Notes: generated by a model from the letters alone, not told the origin. Shown: positions 49,475 through 58,544, counted from the stretch's first letter. The stretch is DNA of 64,000 bases from Pseudaminobacter soli (ex Li et al. 2025) (GCF_029892515.1 NZ_JARXVF010000001.1:2108001-2172000); one strand, 5' to 3'. Translations and numbers: made by a program.

Positions 49475-50920
49475 ATGGTCAAGACGCCGAGCACGCGGCA
49501 CTCAAAGACACATCGGGAACCGGTGACGATCGAGTTGAAGCCGGGCGAGGTGTCGCGCATTTCGGACCCGGACAAGAAGCCGTCCGAATCGGCCGAGGCG
49601 AAAGCCATCCCTGAGACGCCAAAGCCGCAGGAACCTGCAATGGCCGAGAAGACCACCGAAACGCCGGCTGCTTCGACCAAGCCTGAAGAGCAGCCCAAAG
49701 TCGCCACCGAACAGGCCAAGAGCACCGTAAAGTCAGACACTGCGACGAAGCCGGAAAGCAGTGTCGCCAGCACGTCTCGCGAGGCGCCGAAGCCACAGTC
49801 TTCCCAGGCCGCGCCCGGGCGCCAGCCTCAGCCGGCTCCCGCGCCCGAGCCGCAACGGCAGCGTAGTGGTTTTTCGCCGCTGGCCGCCGGCATCGTTGGC
49901 GGTGTGATGGCGCTTGCTGGCGCTGGCGCGCTGCAATTTTCCGGCCTGCTGCCTGCTCCCGACTCGAATGCCGGCGCGGCAATGACGGAGGTCGATTCGC
50001 TGCGCGCCGAGCTTTCCGGCATGCAGCAGGACATTTTGGCGTTGAAGAACACCAGCGGCCAGCCCGACGCGGGTTTGACCGGGCAGGTCGAGGCCGTGAC
50101 CAAATCACTCGACGAAGTGAAGACCGATCTCGGCAATCTCCGCCAGAGCGTTGCATCTGCCTCCGGCGACCAGGCCGGGCTTGAGGCCGTGGATGGCCGC
50201 ATCAAGGAGCTTGAGACCTCAGTTGCAGCCTTGCGCGAACAGCAGGGGGCAAGCCAGACCGCTTCCGGCGATCTTGCCGCGCTCGGCGAGCGCATTGCCG
50301 GTGTCGAGGCCTTGGCCAAGGCCAATGGCGAGGCAATTTCTGCTGCCGACGGCAAGCTTGCGACATTGCAGCAAAAGGCAAACGACCTTTCCGGTAAGGT
50401 GGAAGCGCAGGCCGGCCAGCCCAAGGTGGCGCTGGCGATCGCGGCCTCGGCGCTGAAATCGGCCGTCGAGCGAGGCGCTCCGTTCGAGGCCGAGATGGAG
50501 ACCTTTGCGGCCATTGCTCCTGACGCCCCGGGCATCACCCAGCTGCGGACCTATGCGCAGAAGGGCGTTCCGACGCTTGCCGACATCCAGGCTGAGGCCA
50601 AGCAGGCCGTGCAGGCGGTGATCGCTGCCGCAAAGCCGGTCGACGAGAAGGCGGGCGTGCTCGACAGGCTGGTTTCCAGCGCTCAATCGCTGGTGTCGGT
50701 GCGTCCGGTCGGACCGGTCGAGGGTTCCGGCGTGCCGGAAACCACGGCGCGCATGGAGTTCGACATCAAGTCTGGCGACCTCGAAAAGGCGCTGGCCGAA
50801 TATGACACGCTGCCCGAAGCTGCCAAGGCAGCGGGCAGCGAGCTTGCCGACAAGATCCGTGCCCGTGTCGAGGCGCAGAAACTGGTCGATCAGGCGGTTG
50901 CCGGCGCGATGAAGGCTTGA
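49475..50920 (+). CDS. COG4223 / mitofilin-like membrane protein upstream of hemY
   Basis: 481 aa from the ATG at 49475 (GGAG upstream). Residues 1-130 are disordered and rich in Lys, Pro, Glu and Ala. One membrane helix lies near 132-155 (FSPLAAGIVGGVMALAGAGAL), followed by a coiled coil (about 165-290) and a C-terminal alpha-helical part with ALAIAASALKSAVERGAPFEAEMETFAAIAP. The layout and position match the alphaproteobacterial COG4223 family, distantly related to mitochondrial mitofilin. Its function is unsettled. Confidence 0.85.
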   Translation: MVKTPSTRHSKTHREPVTIELKPGEVSRISDPDKKPSESAEAKAIPETPKPQEPAMAEKTTETPAASTKPEEQPKVATEQAKSTVKSDTATKPESSVASTSREAPKPQSSQAAPGRQPQPAPAPEPQRQRSGFSPLAAGIVGGVMALAGAGALQFSGLLPAPDSNAGAAMTEVDSLRAELSGMQQDILALKNTSGQPDAGLTGQVEAVTKSLDEVKTDLGNLRQSVASASGDQAGLEAVDGRIKELETSVAALREQQGASQTASGDLAALGERIAGVEALAKANGEAISAADGKLATLQQKANDLSGKVEAQAGQPKVALAIAASALKSAVERGAPFEAEMETFAAIAPDAPGITQLRTYAQKGVPTLADIQAEAKQAVQAVIAAAKPVDEKAGVLDRLVSSAQSLVSVRPVGPVEGSGVPETTARMEFDIKSGDLEKALAEYDTLPEAAKAAGSELADKIRARVEAQKLVDQAVAGAMKA

Positions 50921-50936
50921 GGGGGAAAAGAGGCCG

Positions 50937-52523
50937 ATGATCCGCATCCTTTTCTTTCTGCTCGTCGTCTTCCTGCTCGGGCTCGGCTTTGCATGGCTGG
51001 CCGACCGCCCCGGCGACATGGTGGTGACCTTCAACGGCTACGAATATGAGGTGAAGCTCATCACCGCCGCCGTTGCCGTCACCGCAATCGCAGCGGCAAT
51101 CATGCTTTTGTGGTGGCTGACCAAGTCGATCTGGAACAGCCCCTACACGATCGCCCGCTATTTCCGCGTGCGCCGGCGCGATCGCGGCTATCAGGCATTG
51201 TCCACCGGCATGATCGCCGCTGGTGCGGGGGATGCTGTGCTGGCGCGCAAGATGAACAAGCAGGCGACAAAGCTGATCCGCTCCGACCAGGAGCCACTGA
51301 TCCAGCTGCTCGACGCGCAGGCCTCGTTGCTCGAGGGCGACCACGAGGCGGCACGCACCAAGTTCGAAGAGATGCTGGACGATCCCGAGATGCGGCTGCT
51401 TGGCCTGCGCGGGCTCTATCTCGAGGCCGAGCGCCTCGGCCACCGCGAAGCGGCCCGCCACTATGCGAGCCGTGCAGCCGATGTCGCGCCGCAGCTTGGC
51501 TGGGCGTCGGAATCGACGCTGGAGGAAAAGGTCGAGCATGGCGATTGGGACGGGGCGCTTAAGATCGTCGAGACGCAAAAATCCACCCGCCAGATGGAGC
51601 CCGCGGCGGCAAACCGTCGCCGCGCCGTGCTGCTGACAGCCAAGGCAATGTCCATCCTCGATACCGATCTTCCCGCCGCCAAGCAGGCCGCGATCGAGGC
51701 CGACCGATTGGCGCCGGGCTTTTCACCGGCTGCTGCGGTCGCCGCGCGCAGCCTGTTCCGGCAGGACGATATCCGCAAGGGCTCCAAAATCCTCGAAACG
51801 GCATGGAAGGCCGAGCCGCACCCGGAAATCGCCGACCTCTATATCCGCGCCCGGCCGGCCGATGCGCCGCTGGACCGGTTGGCCCGCGCCGAGCGGCTGC
51901 AGTCGCTCAAGCAGAACAATCCCGAATCCTCTCTCGCCGTGGCACGTGCCGCGCTTGAGGCTCGGGAGTACAAGCGCGCGCGCGAGGAGGTCGAGGCGGC
52001 CATCCGCATGCGGCCGACCGAGAGCGCCTATCTGCTCTTGGCCGACATCGAGGAGGCCGAGACAGGCGATCAGGGCAGGGTGCGCCAGCTTCTCGGCAAG
52101 GCGATGCGCGCGCCGCGCGATCCGGCCTGGGTCGCCGATGGTTTCGCGTCAGAGCGCTGGGCGCCCGCCTCGCCTGTCACCGGCAAGATCGATGCTTTCG
52201 AATGGCGGGTGCCGGTCGAAAGACTTGGCCAGCTGATCGAGCAGGATGACGAGCTTTCCGTTTCCTCACGGCCGGCAATCGAGGCGCCGGCAAGGCCAGC
52301 GGTCGAAGTGGCGGAGGAGGTCATGGAGATTGCGCCCGAGCCGGTCGGCTCCGCCCCGTCCGAACCTTCCGCAAAGCCGAAGAAAGAGGAAGTCGCCGCC
52401 TCACCAATGGCCGATGCCGTGGTCGAGGGCGAGGAAGACAAGCCCGCGCGGCTGCCCGACGATCCGGGCGTAACGCCCGAGGAGCAGGCGGAACAAACGC
52501 AAAAGCGGTTCCGTTTGTTCTGA
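50937..52523 (+). CDS. hemY: HemY-like protein, N-terminal HemY domain and TPR repeats
   Basis: 528 aa. Two membrane helices (about 2-20 and 40-62) flank a short loop with GDMVVTFNGYEYEV, the HemY_N domain. It is followed by tetratricopeptide-like helices (about 100-400) and an acidic disordered tail ending TQKRFRLF. Proteins of this type were named for heme genes beside them; they are not the protoporphyrinogen oxidase also called HemY. It starts 16 nt after COG4223. Confidence 0.9.
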   Translation: MIRILFFLLVVFLLGLGFAWLADRPGDMVVTFNGYEYEVKLITAAVAVTAIAAAIMLLWWLTKSIWNSPYTIARYFRVRRRDRGYQALSTGMIAAGAGDAVLARKMNKQATKLIRSDQEPLIQLLDAQASLLEGDHEAARTKFEEMLDDPEMRLLGLRGLYLEAERLGHREAARHYASRAADVAPQLGWASESTLEEKVEHGDWDGALKIVETQKSTRQMEPAAANRRRAVLLTAKAMSILDTDLPAAKQAAIEADRLAPGFSPAAAVAARSLFRQDDIRKGSKILETAWKAEPHPEIADLYIRARPADAPLDRLARAERLQSLKQNNPESSLAVARAALEAREYKRAREEVEAAIRMRPTESAYLLLADIEEAETGDQGRVRQLLGKAMRAPRDPAWVADGFASERWAPASPVTGKIDAFEWRVPVERLGQLIEQDDELSVSSRPAIEAPARPAVEVAEEVMEIAPEPVGSAPSEPSAKPKKEEVAASPMADAVVEGEEDKPARLPDDPGVTPEEQAEQTQKRFRLF

Positions 52524-52558
52524 CACGCGGCGCACAGGCAGCTGTACCAACAGAGATT

Positions 52559-52587
52559 TCCATTGCGGCATGCCGTGCCGCAATGGA
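52559..52587. other. Stem-loop after hemY
   Basis: Perfect 12-bp arms (TCCATTGCGGCA at 52559-52570, TGCCGCAATGGA at 52576-52587) with a 5-nt loop, between hemY and the TerB-like gene. No T-run, so possibly an mRNA-end structure or a weak terminator. Confidence 0.5.
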
Positions 52588-52635
52588 CAGCTGCGGCACG
52601 GCGGCGTTAGCTTTGCCGACTCACGGGAAACAGCG

Positions 52636-53115
52636 ATGTTCGAACGCGTTCTTGCTTTTCTGAGGGACCTGCCCGGCATCTCGTCAGGCGCATTGGGTGC
52701 CGATGATCCGCGCGTGGCTGCTACCGCGCTGCTCTACCATGTCATGAGCGCCGACGGCCTGCGCCAGGACGTGGAATGGGAGCGGCTGAAGCAGGTCGTG
52801 TCCGAGGCCTATGGCGTAAGCGGCGCCGAGCTTGCCGCGCTTCTTGCTGCCGGTGAGAAGGCCGACAGCGAGGCGATCGATCTCTATGCCTTCACCAGTG
52901 TCCTCATGCGCCACCTCGACGAGGCAGGGCGGATCGAGTTCATCCGGCTGATGTGGGAAGTTGTCTACGCCGACGACCAGGCGCATGAGCTCGAGGAAAA
53001 CACGACTTGGCGCGTTGCCGAATTGCTGGGCGTGGACAGGCGCGACCGCATTGCCATGCGCCAGGAGGTCGCCCGGAGGGCGAGCCACGAAGCCGATAGA
53101 TCTTCCGATGAATAG
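52636..53115 (+). CDS. TerB-like domain protein
   Basis: 159 aa from the ATG at 52636. The helical domain (about 27-150) has ATALLYHVMSADGLRQDVEWERLKQVVSEAYGVSG and FIRLMWEVVYADDQAHELEENTTWRVAELLGV in outline. Two E/D-rich metal-binding repeats like these define TerB proteins. A tellurite role should not be assumed. It lies 112 nt after hemY and 6 nt before the amidotransferase. Confidence 0.85.
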   Translation: MFERVLAFLRDLPGISSGALGADDPRVAATALLYHVMSADGLRQDVEWERLKQVVSEAYGVSGAELAALLAAGEKADSEAIDLYAFTSVLMRHLDEAGRIEFIRLMWEVVYADDQAHELEENTTWRVAELLGVDRRDRIAMRQEVARRASHEADRSSDE

Positions 53116-53121
53116 GGTTTG

Positions 53122-53841
53122 ATGCCGTCCATGTCGCCAGCCCGCCGGCCGAAAATTCTCGTGGTTCTCCATCAGGAAACGTCCAGCCCCGGCCGCGTTG
53201 GCCACCAGCTTCTGGAAAACGGTTTTGATCTCGACATCCGGCGGCCGCCGCTCGGCGACCCGCTGCCCGAAACGTTGGAGCACCATGCCGGCGCGGTGGT
53301 CTTCGGCGGCCCGATGAGCGCCAATGACAGCGACGAATTCGTTCGCCGCGAAACGGACTGGCTGTCGGTGCCGCTCAAGGAAAAACGGCCATTCCTCGGC
53401 ATCTGCCTGGGCGCGCAGATGCTGGTCAACCATCTCGGCGGCAAGGTCGCCGGCCATGGCGAGGGCAAGGTCGAGATCGGCTGGTATCCGCTAAAGCCTA
53501 CCGAGGCCGGCAAGAAGCTGATGCACTGGCCGGAAATGGTCTACCAGTTCCATCGCGAGGGGTTTTCGCTACCCTCGGACGCGACCCTGCTAGCCACCGC
53601 CGATACCTATCCGAACCAGGCCTTCCGTTATGGCGAGAACGCCTGGGGCATCCAGTTCCATGGCGAGCTGACGCGTTTGATGATGCACCGCTGGGTGGTG
53701 CATGGAGCCCATCGTTTCGAGCTCCCAGGCGCTCAGCCCGGCCGCGACCATCTCGGCGGGCGGCTGATCTGGGACATGCACCTCAAGCGGTGGCTGGTCG
53801 ATTTTCTGCACCACGTCTTCGGCCAGCCGGTGCGCGACTGA
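53122..53841 (+). CDS. Class I glutamine amidotransferase-like protein
   Basis: 239 aa from the ATG at 53122. VFGGPMSAND and the nucleophile elbow LGICLGAQM (Cys about 97) are followed by WGIQFHGEL, giving the His and Glu of the triad. Usually this motif reads FHPE; here Gly replaces Pro. It resembles GMP-synthase-like stand-alone amidotransferases of unknown substrate. No synthase partner is adjacent. Confidence 0.9.
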   Translation: MPSMSPARRPKILVVLHQETSSPGRVGHQLLENGFDLDIRRPPLGDPLPETLEHHAGAVVFGGPMSANDSDEFVRRETDWLSVPLKEKRPFLGICLGAQMLVNHLGGKVAGHGEGKVEIGWYPLKPTEAGKKLMHWPEMVYQFHREGFSLPSDATLLATADTYPNQAFRYGENAWGIQFHGELTRLMMHRWVVHGAHRFELPGAQPGRDHLGGRLIWDMHLKRWLVDFLHHVFGQPVRD

Positions 53842-54003
53842 TCACGTGGGCTCGTCCGTCAGCGCGATCAGCACGCTGGCAATCGCCGCTCCTGCGGCCA
53901 GCCCGATCGTGAATCCCTTGGGCGGGTTGCCGCCCGCAATGCCGATCATCAGTCCTACGAGTGAGCAAACCGCCAGGCACAGAGTGAATTTCAGCGCGCT
54001 CAT
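53842..54003 (-). CDS. Small two-helix membrane protein
   Basis: 53 aa from the ATG at 54003. Two hydrophobic segments (about 5-24 and 30-47: FTLCLAVCSLVGLMIGIAGG, GFTIGLAAGAAIASVLIAL) are joined by NPPKG, and the protein ends TDEPT. It looks like a genuine small inner-membrane protein. Its ATGA overlaps the stop of the 44-aa ORF upstream, so the two are probably coupled. Confidence 0.55.
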   Translation of the reverse strand: MSALKFTLCLAVCSLVGLMIGIAGGNPPKGFTIGLAAGAAIASVLIALTDEPT

Positions 54004-54134
54004 GGCCTTTGGCTCCGGCGCGGTGGCTCCGAACGCCCAAAGGGCATTGCTCGTCCGCTCGCCGGGACTGTGCTGTTCTTCTTCATGATACGGCTGACGG
54101 CATGGGTGACCAGGGCCTGAATAAGGACTCGCAT
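54000..54134 (-). CDS. Candidate 44-aa small ORF coupled to the membrane protein
   Basis: It begins MRVLIQALVTHAVSRIMKKN, then a basic Pro/Arg-rich tail. A strong site (GAGGAGGAG) lies about 8 nt before the ATG at 54134. Its TGA at 54000-54002 overlaps the downstream ATG by two bases. It may be a leader that drives translation of the 53-aa protein rather than a functional peptide. No family recognised. Confidence 0.45.
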   Translation of the reverse strand: MRVLIQALVTHAVSRIMKKNSTVPASGRAMPFGRSEPPRRSQRP

Positions 54135-54541
54135 CGCCAAACTCCTCCTCTTGATCCTGCGATTTGCGGGTTTGAAAAGCAGGCGCCAATGGGTGCCTGC
54201 AGAACGATGGCCGGACTAAGCGACAGCCATCGGCAGTATTGGGTGGATAAGACGCCAACCGCCTTAGGGTTCCCATTCGCCATTTCAAGGTTAGTTCGGA
54301 GATGAGGCCGGACTGGCTCGGCCATCGGCTTCCGTTCATCGTCGAATCGAGAAGCTGCTTGAAGCAGGAGTGTCCTATTTGCGGCCTTGTGCCAGCACGG
54401 CAATGGGCGGAAGCTAACGCTATCGTTGTGTGCCGATCGATCGGTTGTAGTCGGCTTGGAAGGCGTCCTTGGCTGCCACTGATCACGGGCGACCAAGTTC
54501 CGCTGCCGCGGGTCGATGAACGCTGCAGGGAGGAGAAGCCA
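54135..54541. other. 407-bp gap before the purine permease
   Basis: The gap separates the minus-strand small ORFs from the plus-strand permease. A stem (GCAGGC at 54179-54184, GCCTGC at 54195-54200, T-run on minus) precedes the small ORFs. A perfect palindrome lies at 54433-54444. No gene or recognised riboswitch is seen. Confidence 0.5.
54433..54444 (+). promoter_or_regulatory. 12-bp palindrome upstream of the purine permease
   Basis: CCGATCGATCGG is a perfect palindrome about 98 bp before the GTG start. It could be an operator for a purine-responsive regulator, but the motif is short. Confidence 0.3.
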
Positions 54542-55828
54542 GTGCTGGAAGACTTTTTCGGCCTTAAGCAACAAGGGACATCGGTACGCATCGAGGTGAT
54601 CGCCGGCATCACCACGTTCCTGACGATGTCCTACATCATCTTCGTCAACCCCGAGATCCTGTCGTCGACGGGGATGGACCGCAACGCGGTCTTCGTCGCC
54701 ACCTGTCTGGCGGCCGCGCTCGGTTCGTTGATCATGGCGCTGTTGCCGAGGTGGCCGATTGCCATGGCTCCCGGCATGGGGCTCAACGCCTTCTTTGCCT
54801 TTACCGTAGTCGGCGTCATGGGCTTCACCTGGCAGCAGGCGCTGGGCTGCGTCTTCATCTCGGGCGTGATCTTCCTGATCCTGACCATCAGCGGCATACG
54901 AAGCTGGCTGATCGAAGGCATACCGCATTCGATGCGCAGCGCCGTTGCCGCCGGTATCGGTCTCTTCCTTGCGATCGTCGCGCTGAAGAGTTCCGGCATC
55001 GTCGTCGCCAGCGAAGCCACCTACGTAGCGCTGGGCGATCTGACGAAGACCGGACCGCTCCTGGCCATACTTGGCTTCTTCATCATTGCAGCGCTCGACG
55101 GGCTCGGGGTGCGAGGCGCTATCCTCATCGGCATCCTCGTCATCACCGCCCTGTCGATAGCTCTCGGTGTCAGCCAGTTCAGCGGGATCGTTTCCATGCC
55201 GCCGAGCATCGCGCCGACCTTCCTGCATCTCGATATCCTCGGCGCCCTGCACAGCGGGCTCGCGCATGTCATCCTGGTCTTCGTGCTGGTCGAGGTGTTC
55301 GATGCCACCGGCACGCTGATCGGCGTCGCCAAGCGCGCGGGGCTGATCCCGGAGGGCAAGCCCAACCGGCTTGGCCGTGCCCTGCTTGCCGACAGCACCG
55401 CGATCGTTGCCGGCTCGCTGCTGGGCACCAGCAGCACCACCGCCTATGTCGAAAGCGCTTCGGGCGTGCAGGCGGGCGGCCGCACTGGGCTCACCGCTTT
55501 GGTGGTTGCGGTCCTGTTTATCGCGGCCCTGTTTTTCTCGCCGTTGGCGGGTGCCGTTTCGGTCTATGCCACCAGCCCGGCACTGCTCTATGTGGCGTGC
55601 CTGATGCTGCGCGAAGTGGTCGATGTGGAATGGGCCGACGTGACGGAGGCGACGCCGGCGGCGCTGACCGCGCTGATGATGCCCTTCACCTATTCGATCG
55701 CCAACGGCCTCGCCTTCGGCTTTATCAGCTATGCCGTGCTGAAGACGCTGACCGGTCGTCCGGCCCAGGTTCATCCGGCGACCTGGCTGGTGGCGGCGCT
55801 GTTCGTCATAAGGTTTGCGCTGGAGTGA
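54542..55828 (+). CDS. NCS2/AzgA-type purine permease
   Basis: 428 aa from a GTG at 54542 preceded by GGGAGGAG; longer in-frame starts are poor. It begins LEDFFGLKQQGTSVRIEVIAGITTFLTMSYIIFVNPEIL in outline, the AzgA-subfamily signature. About 12-14 membrane helices follow, with the substrate motif AMAPGMGLNAFFAF and the second half-site GSLLGTSSTTAYVESASG. Such carriers import adenine, guanine or hypoxanthine with protons. The exact purine is not assigned. Confidence 0.93.
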   Translation: MLEDFFGLKQQGTSVRIEVIAGITTFLTMSYIIFVNPEILSSTGMDRNAVFVATCLAAALGSLIMALLPRWPIAMAPGMGLNAFFAFTVVGVMGFTWQQALGCVFISGVIFLILTISGIRSWLIEGIPHSMRSAVAAGIGLFLAIVALKSSGIVVASEATYVALGDLTKTGPLLAILGFFIIAALDGLGVRGAILIGILVITALSIALGVSQFSGIVSMPPSIAPTFLHLDILGALHSGLAHVILVFVLVEVFDATGTLIGVAKRAGLIPEGKPNRLGRALLADSTAIVAGSLLGTSSTTAYVESASGVQAGGRTGLTALVVAVLFIAALFFSPLAGAVSVYATSPALLYVACLMLREVVDVEWADVTEATPAALTALMMPFTYSIANGLAFGFISYAVLKTLTGRPAQVHPATWLVAALFVIRFALE

Positions 55829-55864
55829 TCGGCACGGCAGGCAGACGCGCGTCGTCGATTCAAG

Positions 55865-55893
55865 AAAAAGGGCTGCGTGAGGCAGCCCTTTTT
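55865..55893. terminator. Bidirectional terminator
   Basis: AAAAAGGGCTGC (55865-55876) pairs with GCAGCCCTTTTT (55882-55893) around a 5-nt loop, with T-runs on both strands. It serves the permease and the convergent secreted protein. Confidence 0.9.
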
Positions 55894-55913
55894 GTCAGTC
55901 CAATGAACTGATT

Positions 55914-56249
55914 TTATTCCGTGATGGTATATTCGCCGAGTTCGCAGAGGTCCTGCGTGTCGGTGGTCGTGTCCAGATCCGAATCCTCGGTGAACTCGAA
56001 CCTCATGTCATACTTGCAGGTCCGGCGGCCGTCGGCGATCGTGACGCGCACGGTTTCGCCCGGCTTCAGCACGTCCTGACCGAGAACATCCTCTTCCCAT
56101 TCGTTCACGCTGACCGGGGAGGTGTAGAAACGCGTCATGACGGAATTCGTCCCGTTCTTGAGCGTGAAAACCAGATCGTCCGCGCTAGCGCTGCCCACCG
56201 AAACAAAACCTGCCGCCGCAAAAACCGCGGCAAACTTCCAAAAACCCAT
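55914..56249 (-). CDS. Small secreted protein of unknown function
   Basis: 111 aa. A signal peptide spans about 1-23 (ending SASAD). The mature part (about 88 aa) has DLVFTLKNGTNSVMTRFYTSP and LKPGETVRVTIADGRRTCKYDMRFEF, with two cysteines (TCKYD, LCELG) likely to form a disulphide. It looks like a small beta-sandwich. I recognise it as a type common in Rhizobiales but of unknown role. Confidence 0.85.
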   Translation of the reverse strand: MGFWKFAAVFAAAGFVSVGSASADDLVFTLKNGTNSVMTRFYTSPVSVNEWEEDVLGQDVLKPGETVRVTIADGRRTCKYDMRFEFTEDSDLDTTTDTQDLCELGEYTITE

Positions 56250-56404
56250 AATATTCCCCTGCTCTTGGCCCGAAATTGGGCCGGGTGATTTATATGCTGA
56301 CGCTGCGTGAATACAGTGTGAATGGAGAAGACAAGACTGTACGCGAACGCGGATTTTGTTTCCGGCGCCAAGTCGTTCGAGTTTTATGGGAAGAATTAAT
56401 CCGC

Positions 56405-56480
<76 letters not shown>

Positions 56481-56608
56481 AGTCAGCGGATGGGCCGTTT
56501 TTATTGTTGCGCCGGTTTCCTGTCAAGGGAGTGATGAAGCCGCAAGCGACCGGGACTTGCCGCGTGAGCGTCCAGCCGCTACATGTCGCCAATTCAACGG
56601 AGAATGGC

Positions 56609-56899
56609 ATGATCGCCCTCATTCAGACCCTGGTTCTGGCGCTGGATATCTACTGGTGGATTATCATCGGCGCAGCCATCTTCTCGTGGCTCTATGCGTT
56701 CAATGTCGTCAACTCGCGCAACCAGCTCGTCGGCGCGATCGGCAATTTTCTCTTCCGGGCCACGGAACCGGTCCTCGCACCCATCCGTCGCGTCTTGCCC
56801 GACCTCGGCGGCATCGACATTTCGCCCATCATCGTATTGCTGATCATCTTCTTCCTGCGCCAGTTCCTGCTGACCACGGTGGTGCAGCTCGTCCTCTGA
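56609..56899 (+). CDS. YggT-family membrane protein
   Basis: 96 aa from the ATG at 56609 (CGGAG upstream). Two membrane segments (about 8-30 and 67-94) flank the conserved [25 protein letters not shown] signature. YggT proteins are linked to osmotic or potassium homeostasis and to cell-shape phenotypes in other groups. It is 10 nt before the DUF167 gene, the usual yggT-yggU pairing. Confidence 0.92.
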   Translation: MIALIQTLVLALDIYWWIIIGAAIFSWLYAFNVVNSRNQLVGAIGNFLFRATEPVLAPIRRVLPDLGGIDISPIIVLLIIFFLRQFLLTTVVQLVL

Positions 56900-56909
56900 C
56901 GCACGCTTC

Positions 56910-57233
56910 GTGAGCGGCTTTTACCGAGCCCATGACAAGGGCGTCGACATCCATGTGCGGCTGACGCCGCGCTCGTCGAAGGATGCGGTCGAAGGTATCG
57001 AAACAGCTTCCGACGGGCGCAGCCATCTTGTCGCCCGTGTGCGTGCCGTGCCGGAAAAGGGTGGGGCTAACACCGCACTCGAAAAACTGCTGGCCGGCTG
57101 GCTCGGGGTCGCACGCAGCGATGTCTCGGTCGTGGCCGGCGGCACCTCGCGGTTGAAGACGGTGCGCGTGGCGGGCAGCGGGGCCGAACTGGCCGTCCGG
57201 CTTGACGAGTTGGCAAAGCGCGCGCCAGGCTGA
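56910..57233 (+). CDS. DUF167 / YggU-family protein
   Basis: 107 aa from a GTG at 56910. The domain reads VRLTPRSSKDAVEGI, ARVRAVPEKGGANTALEKLLA and VAGGTSRLKTVRVAG, the DUF167 signature. The biochemical role is unknown. It follows yggT by 10 nt. Confidence 0.92.
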   Translation: MSGFYRAHDKGVDIHVRLTPRSSKDAVEGIETASDGRSHLVARVRAVPEKGGANTALEKLLAGWLGVARSDVSVVAGGTSRLKTVRVAGSGAELAVRLDELAKRAPG

Positions 57234-57261
57234 TCCGCTGCGCCGGCAATCGCGCAAAGAA

Positions 57262-57286
57262 AAAGGCCGTCTCCGAGGAGACGGCC
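57262..57286 (-). terminator. Intrinsic terminator after ppa
   Basis: Minus strand: GGCCGTCTC, CTCG loop, GAGACGGCC (57286-57265), then TTTTTCTTT. Located 26 nt past the ppa stop. Confidence 0.88.
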
Positions 57287-57311
57287 CGATATCCGGACGA
57301 TCCGAGTGTGA

Positions 57312-57848
57312 TCAGCCCTGCTGCGCGTTGTAGCGCTCGATGGCATCCAGGATCATCTTCTTGGCGTGGGCCGAATCTTTCCAGCCGCCGATCTTCACCC
57401 ACTTGCCGGGTTCCAGGTCCTTGTAGTGCTCGAAGAAGTGCTGGACCTGCTGCAGCGTGATTTCCGGCAGCTGGTTGTACTCGGTAACGTTCTCGTAGCG
57501 GCGGGTGATGTGCGCCGACGGCACCGCGATCACCTTCTCGTCCTCGCCGGCATTGTCTTCCATCACCAGCACGCCGATCGGGCGCACGCTGATGACGCAG
57601 CCGGGAACCAGCGCGCGCGTGTTGCAGACCAGAACGTCGATCGGGTCGCCGTCGCCCGAAAGCGTGTGGGGGACGAAGCCGTAATTGCCGGGATAGCGCA
57701 TCGGCGTGTAGAGGAAGCGGTCGACGAAGAGCGTGCCGGCGTCCTTGTCCATTTCGTACTTGATCGGTTCGCCGCCAACCGGAACCTCGATGATGACGTT
57801 GACGTCTTCGGGCGGGTTCTTGCCCGTGGGTATTGCTTCGATGCGCAT
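57312..57848 (-). CDS. ppa: Inorganic pyrophosphatase, family I
   Basis: 178 aa from the ATG at 57848 (AAGGAGA upstream). The active-site signature DGDPIDVLV (about 65-73) carries the metal-binding aspartates, and KYEMDKDAG is at about 30-38. It hydrolyses pyrophosphate and drives biosynthesis forward. It is probably monocistronic and ends at a strong terminator. Confidence 0.97.
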   Translation of the reverse strand: MRIEAIPTGKNPPEDVNVIIEVPVGGEPIKYEMDKDAGTLFVDRFLYTPMRYPGNYGFVPHTLSGDGDPIDVLVCNTRALVPGCVISVRPIGVLVMEDNAGEDEKVIAVPSAHITRRYENVTEYNQLPEITLQQVQHFFEHYKDLEPGKWVKIGGWKDSAHAKKMILDAIERYNAQQG

Positions 57849-57963
57849 GTCCGCAAGGTCTCCTTTTCGGCGCAGGAAATAGCCGTCGCGAGCGCATCAC
57901 GCAACAGCGGCAAGCTGTCCTGGTGCCTCAACTATTGCGTTTTTTCGGATATTTCCGGTGAGT

Positions 57964-58470
57964 TCAGTCCCAGACGAAGGCGATCTTGCGCAACGCCTTC
58001 TGGTCGAAGACCTCGACGCCTTCGGCAACATCGCGTCCGCCGGCGCCGGCATAGAAGGCCAACGCATTTTCGTTTTCCTCAAGCGCCCAGACGACCAGCC
58101 CCTTCAGCCCATGAGCGGCCAGCTTTTCGCGCGCGGCGGTAAACAGGCGGCTGCCCAGGCCGACGCCCTGGTATTCAGGCCGAAGATAGAGCTCGTAGAT
58201 CTCGCCCTGTTGCGGCAGTTCGCGCGCGCGGTTTCTGCCTACGGTGGCATAACCGGCGATCTTGCCGCCGATCTCCACGACCAGAACCGTCGCTGCGCGT
58301 TGGATCGCATTGGCCCACCACGCGCTGCCACGCCGGTTGATCATCGCCGTCAGCGCCCGATGCGGGATGATTCCCGAATAGGCGCCCTGCCAGGCCAGGT
58401 GGTGCACGTCGGCGATCTCCTCGGCGTCGCGCGGCACGGCCCTACGTATGTCGATAGTCAACGTGTTCAT
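57964..58470 (-). CDS. GNAT-family N-acetyltransferase
   Basis: 168 aa. The acetyl-CoA binding motif is RPEYQGVGLGSRLFTAAREKLAAHG (about 95-120, R/Q-x-x-G-x-G/A), with GYATVGRNR upstream and ENENALAFYAGAGGRDV downstream. The acceptor cannot be named. A TTAACCAT octamer (58477-58484), a reported CtrA half-site form, lies just upstream of the start. Confidence 0.9.
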   Translation of the reverse strand: MNTLTIDIRRAVPRDAEEIADVHHLAWQGAYSGIIPHRALTAMINRRGSAWWANAIQRAATVLVVEIGGKIAGYATVGRNRARELPQQGEIYELYLRPEYQGVGLGSRLFTAAREKLAAHGLKGLVVWALEENENALAFYAGAGGRDVAEGVEVFDQKALRKIAFVWD

Positions 58471-58544
58471 GGTTCGTTAACCATAAACTCCGCGCCGTGG
58501 TCAGGCAAGCAGCCGTTGGCGGCTCGCGAGCTTTTGACCGGCGC

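Noticed and set aside
52636-53115. Tellurite resistance function for the TerB-like protein
   Set aside because: A lone TerB domain without TerC/TerD/TerE neighbours does not support it.
54280-54541. Purine or xanthine riboswitch before the AzgA-type permease
   Set aside because: I could not match a known aptamer core by eye. A covariance-model search would settle it.
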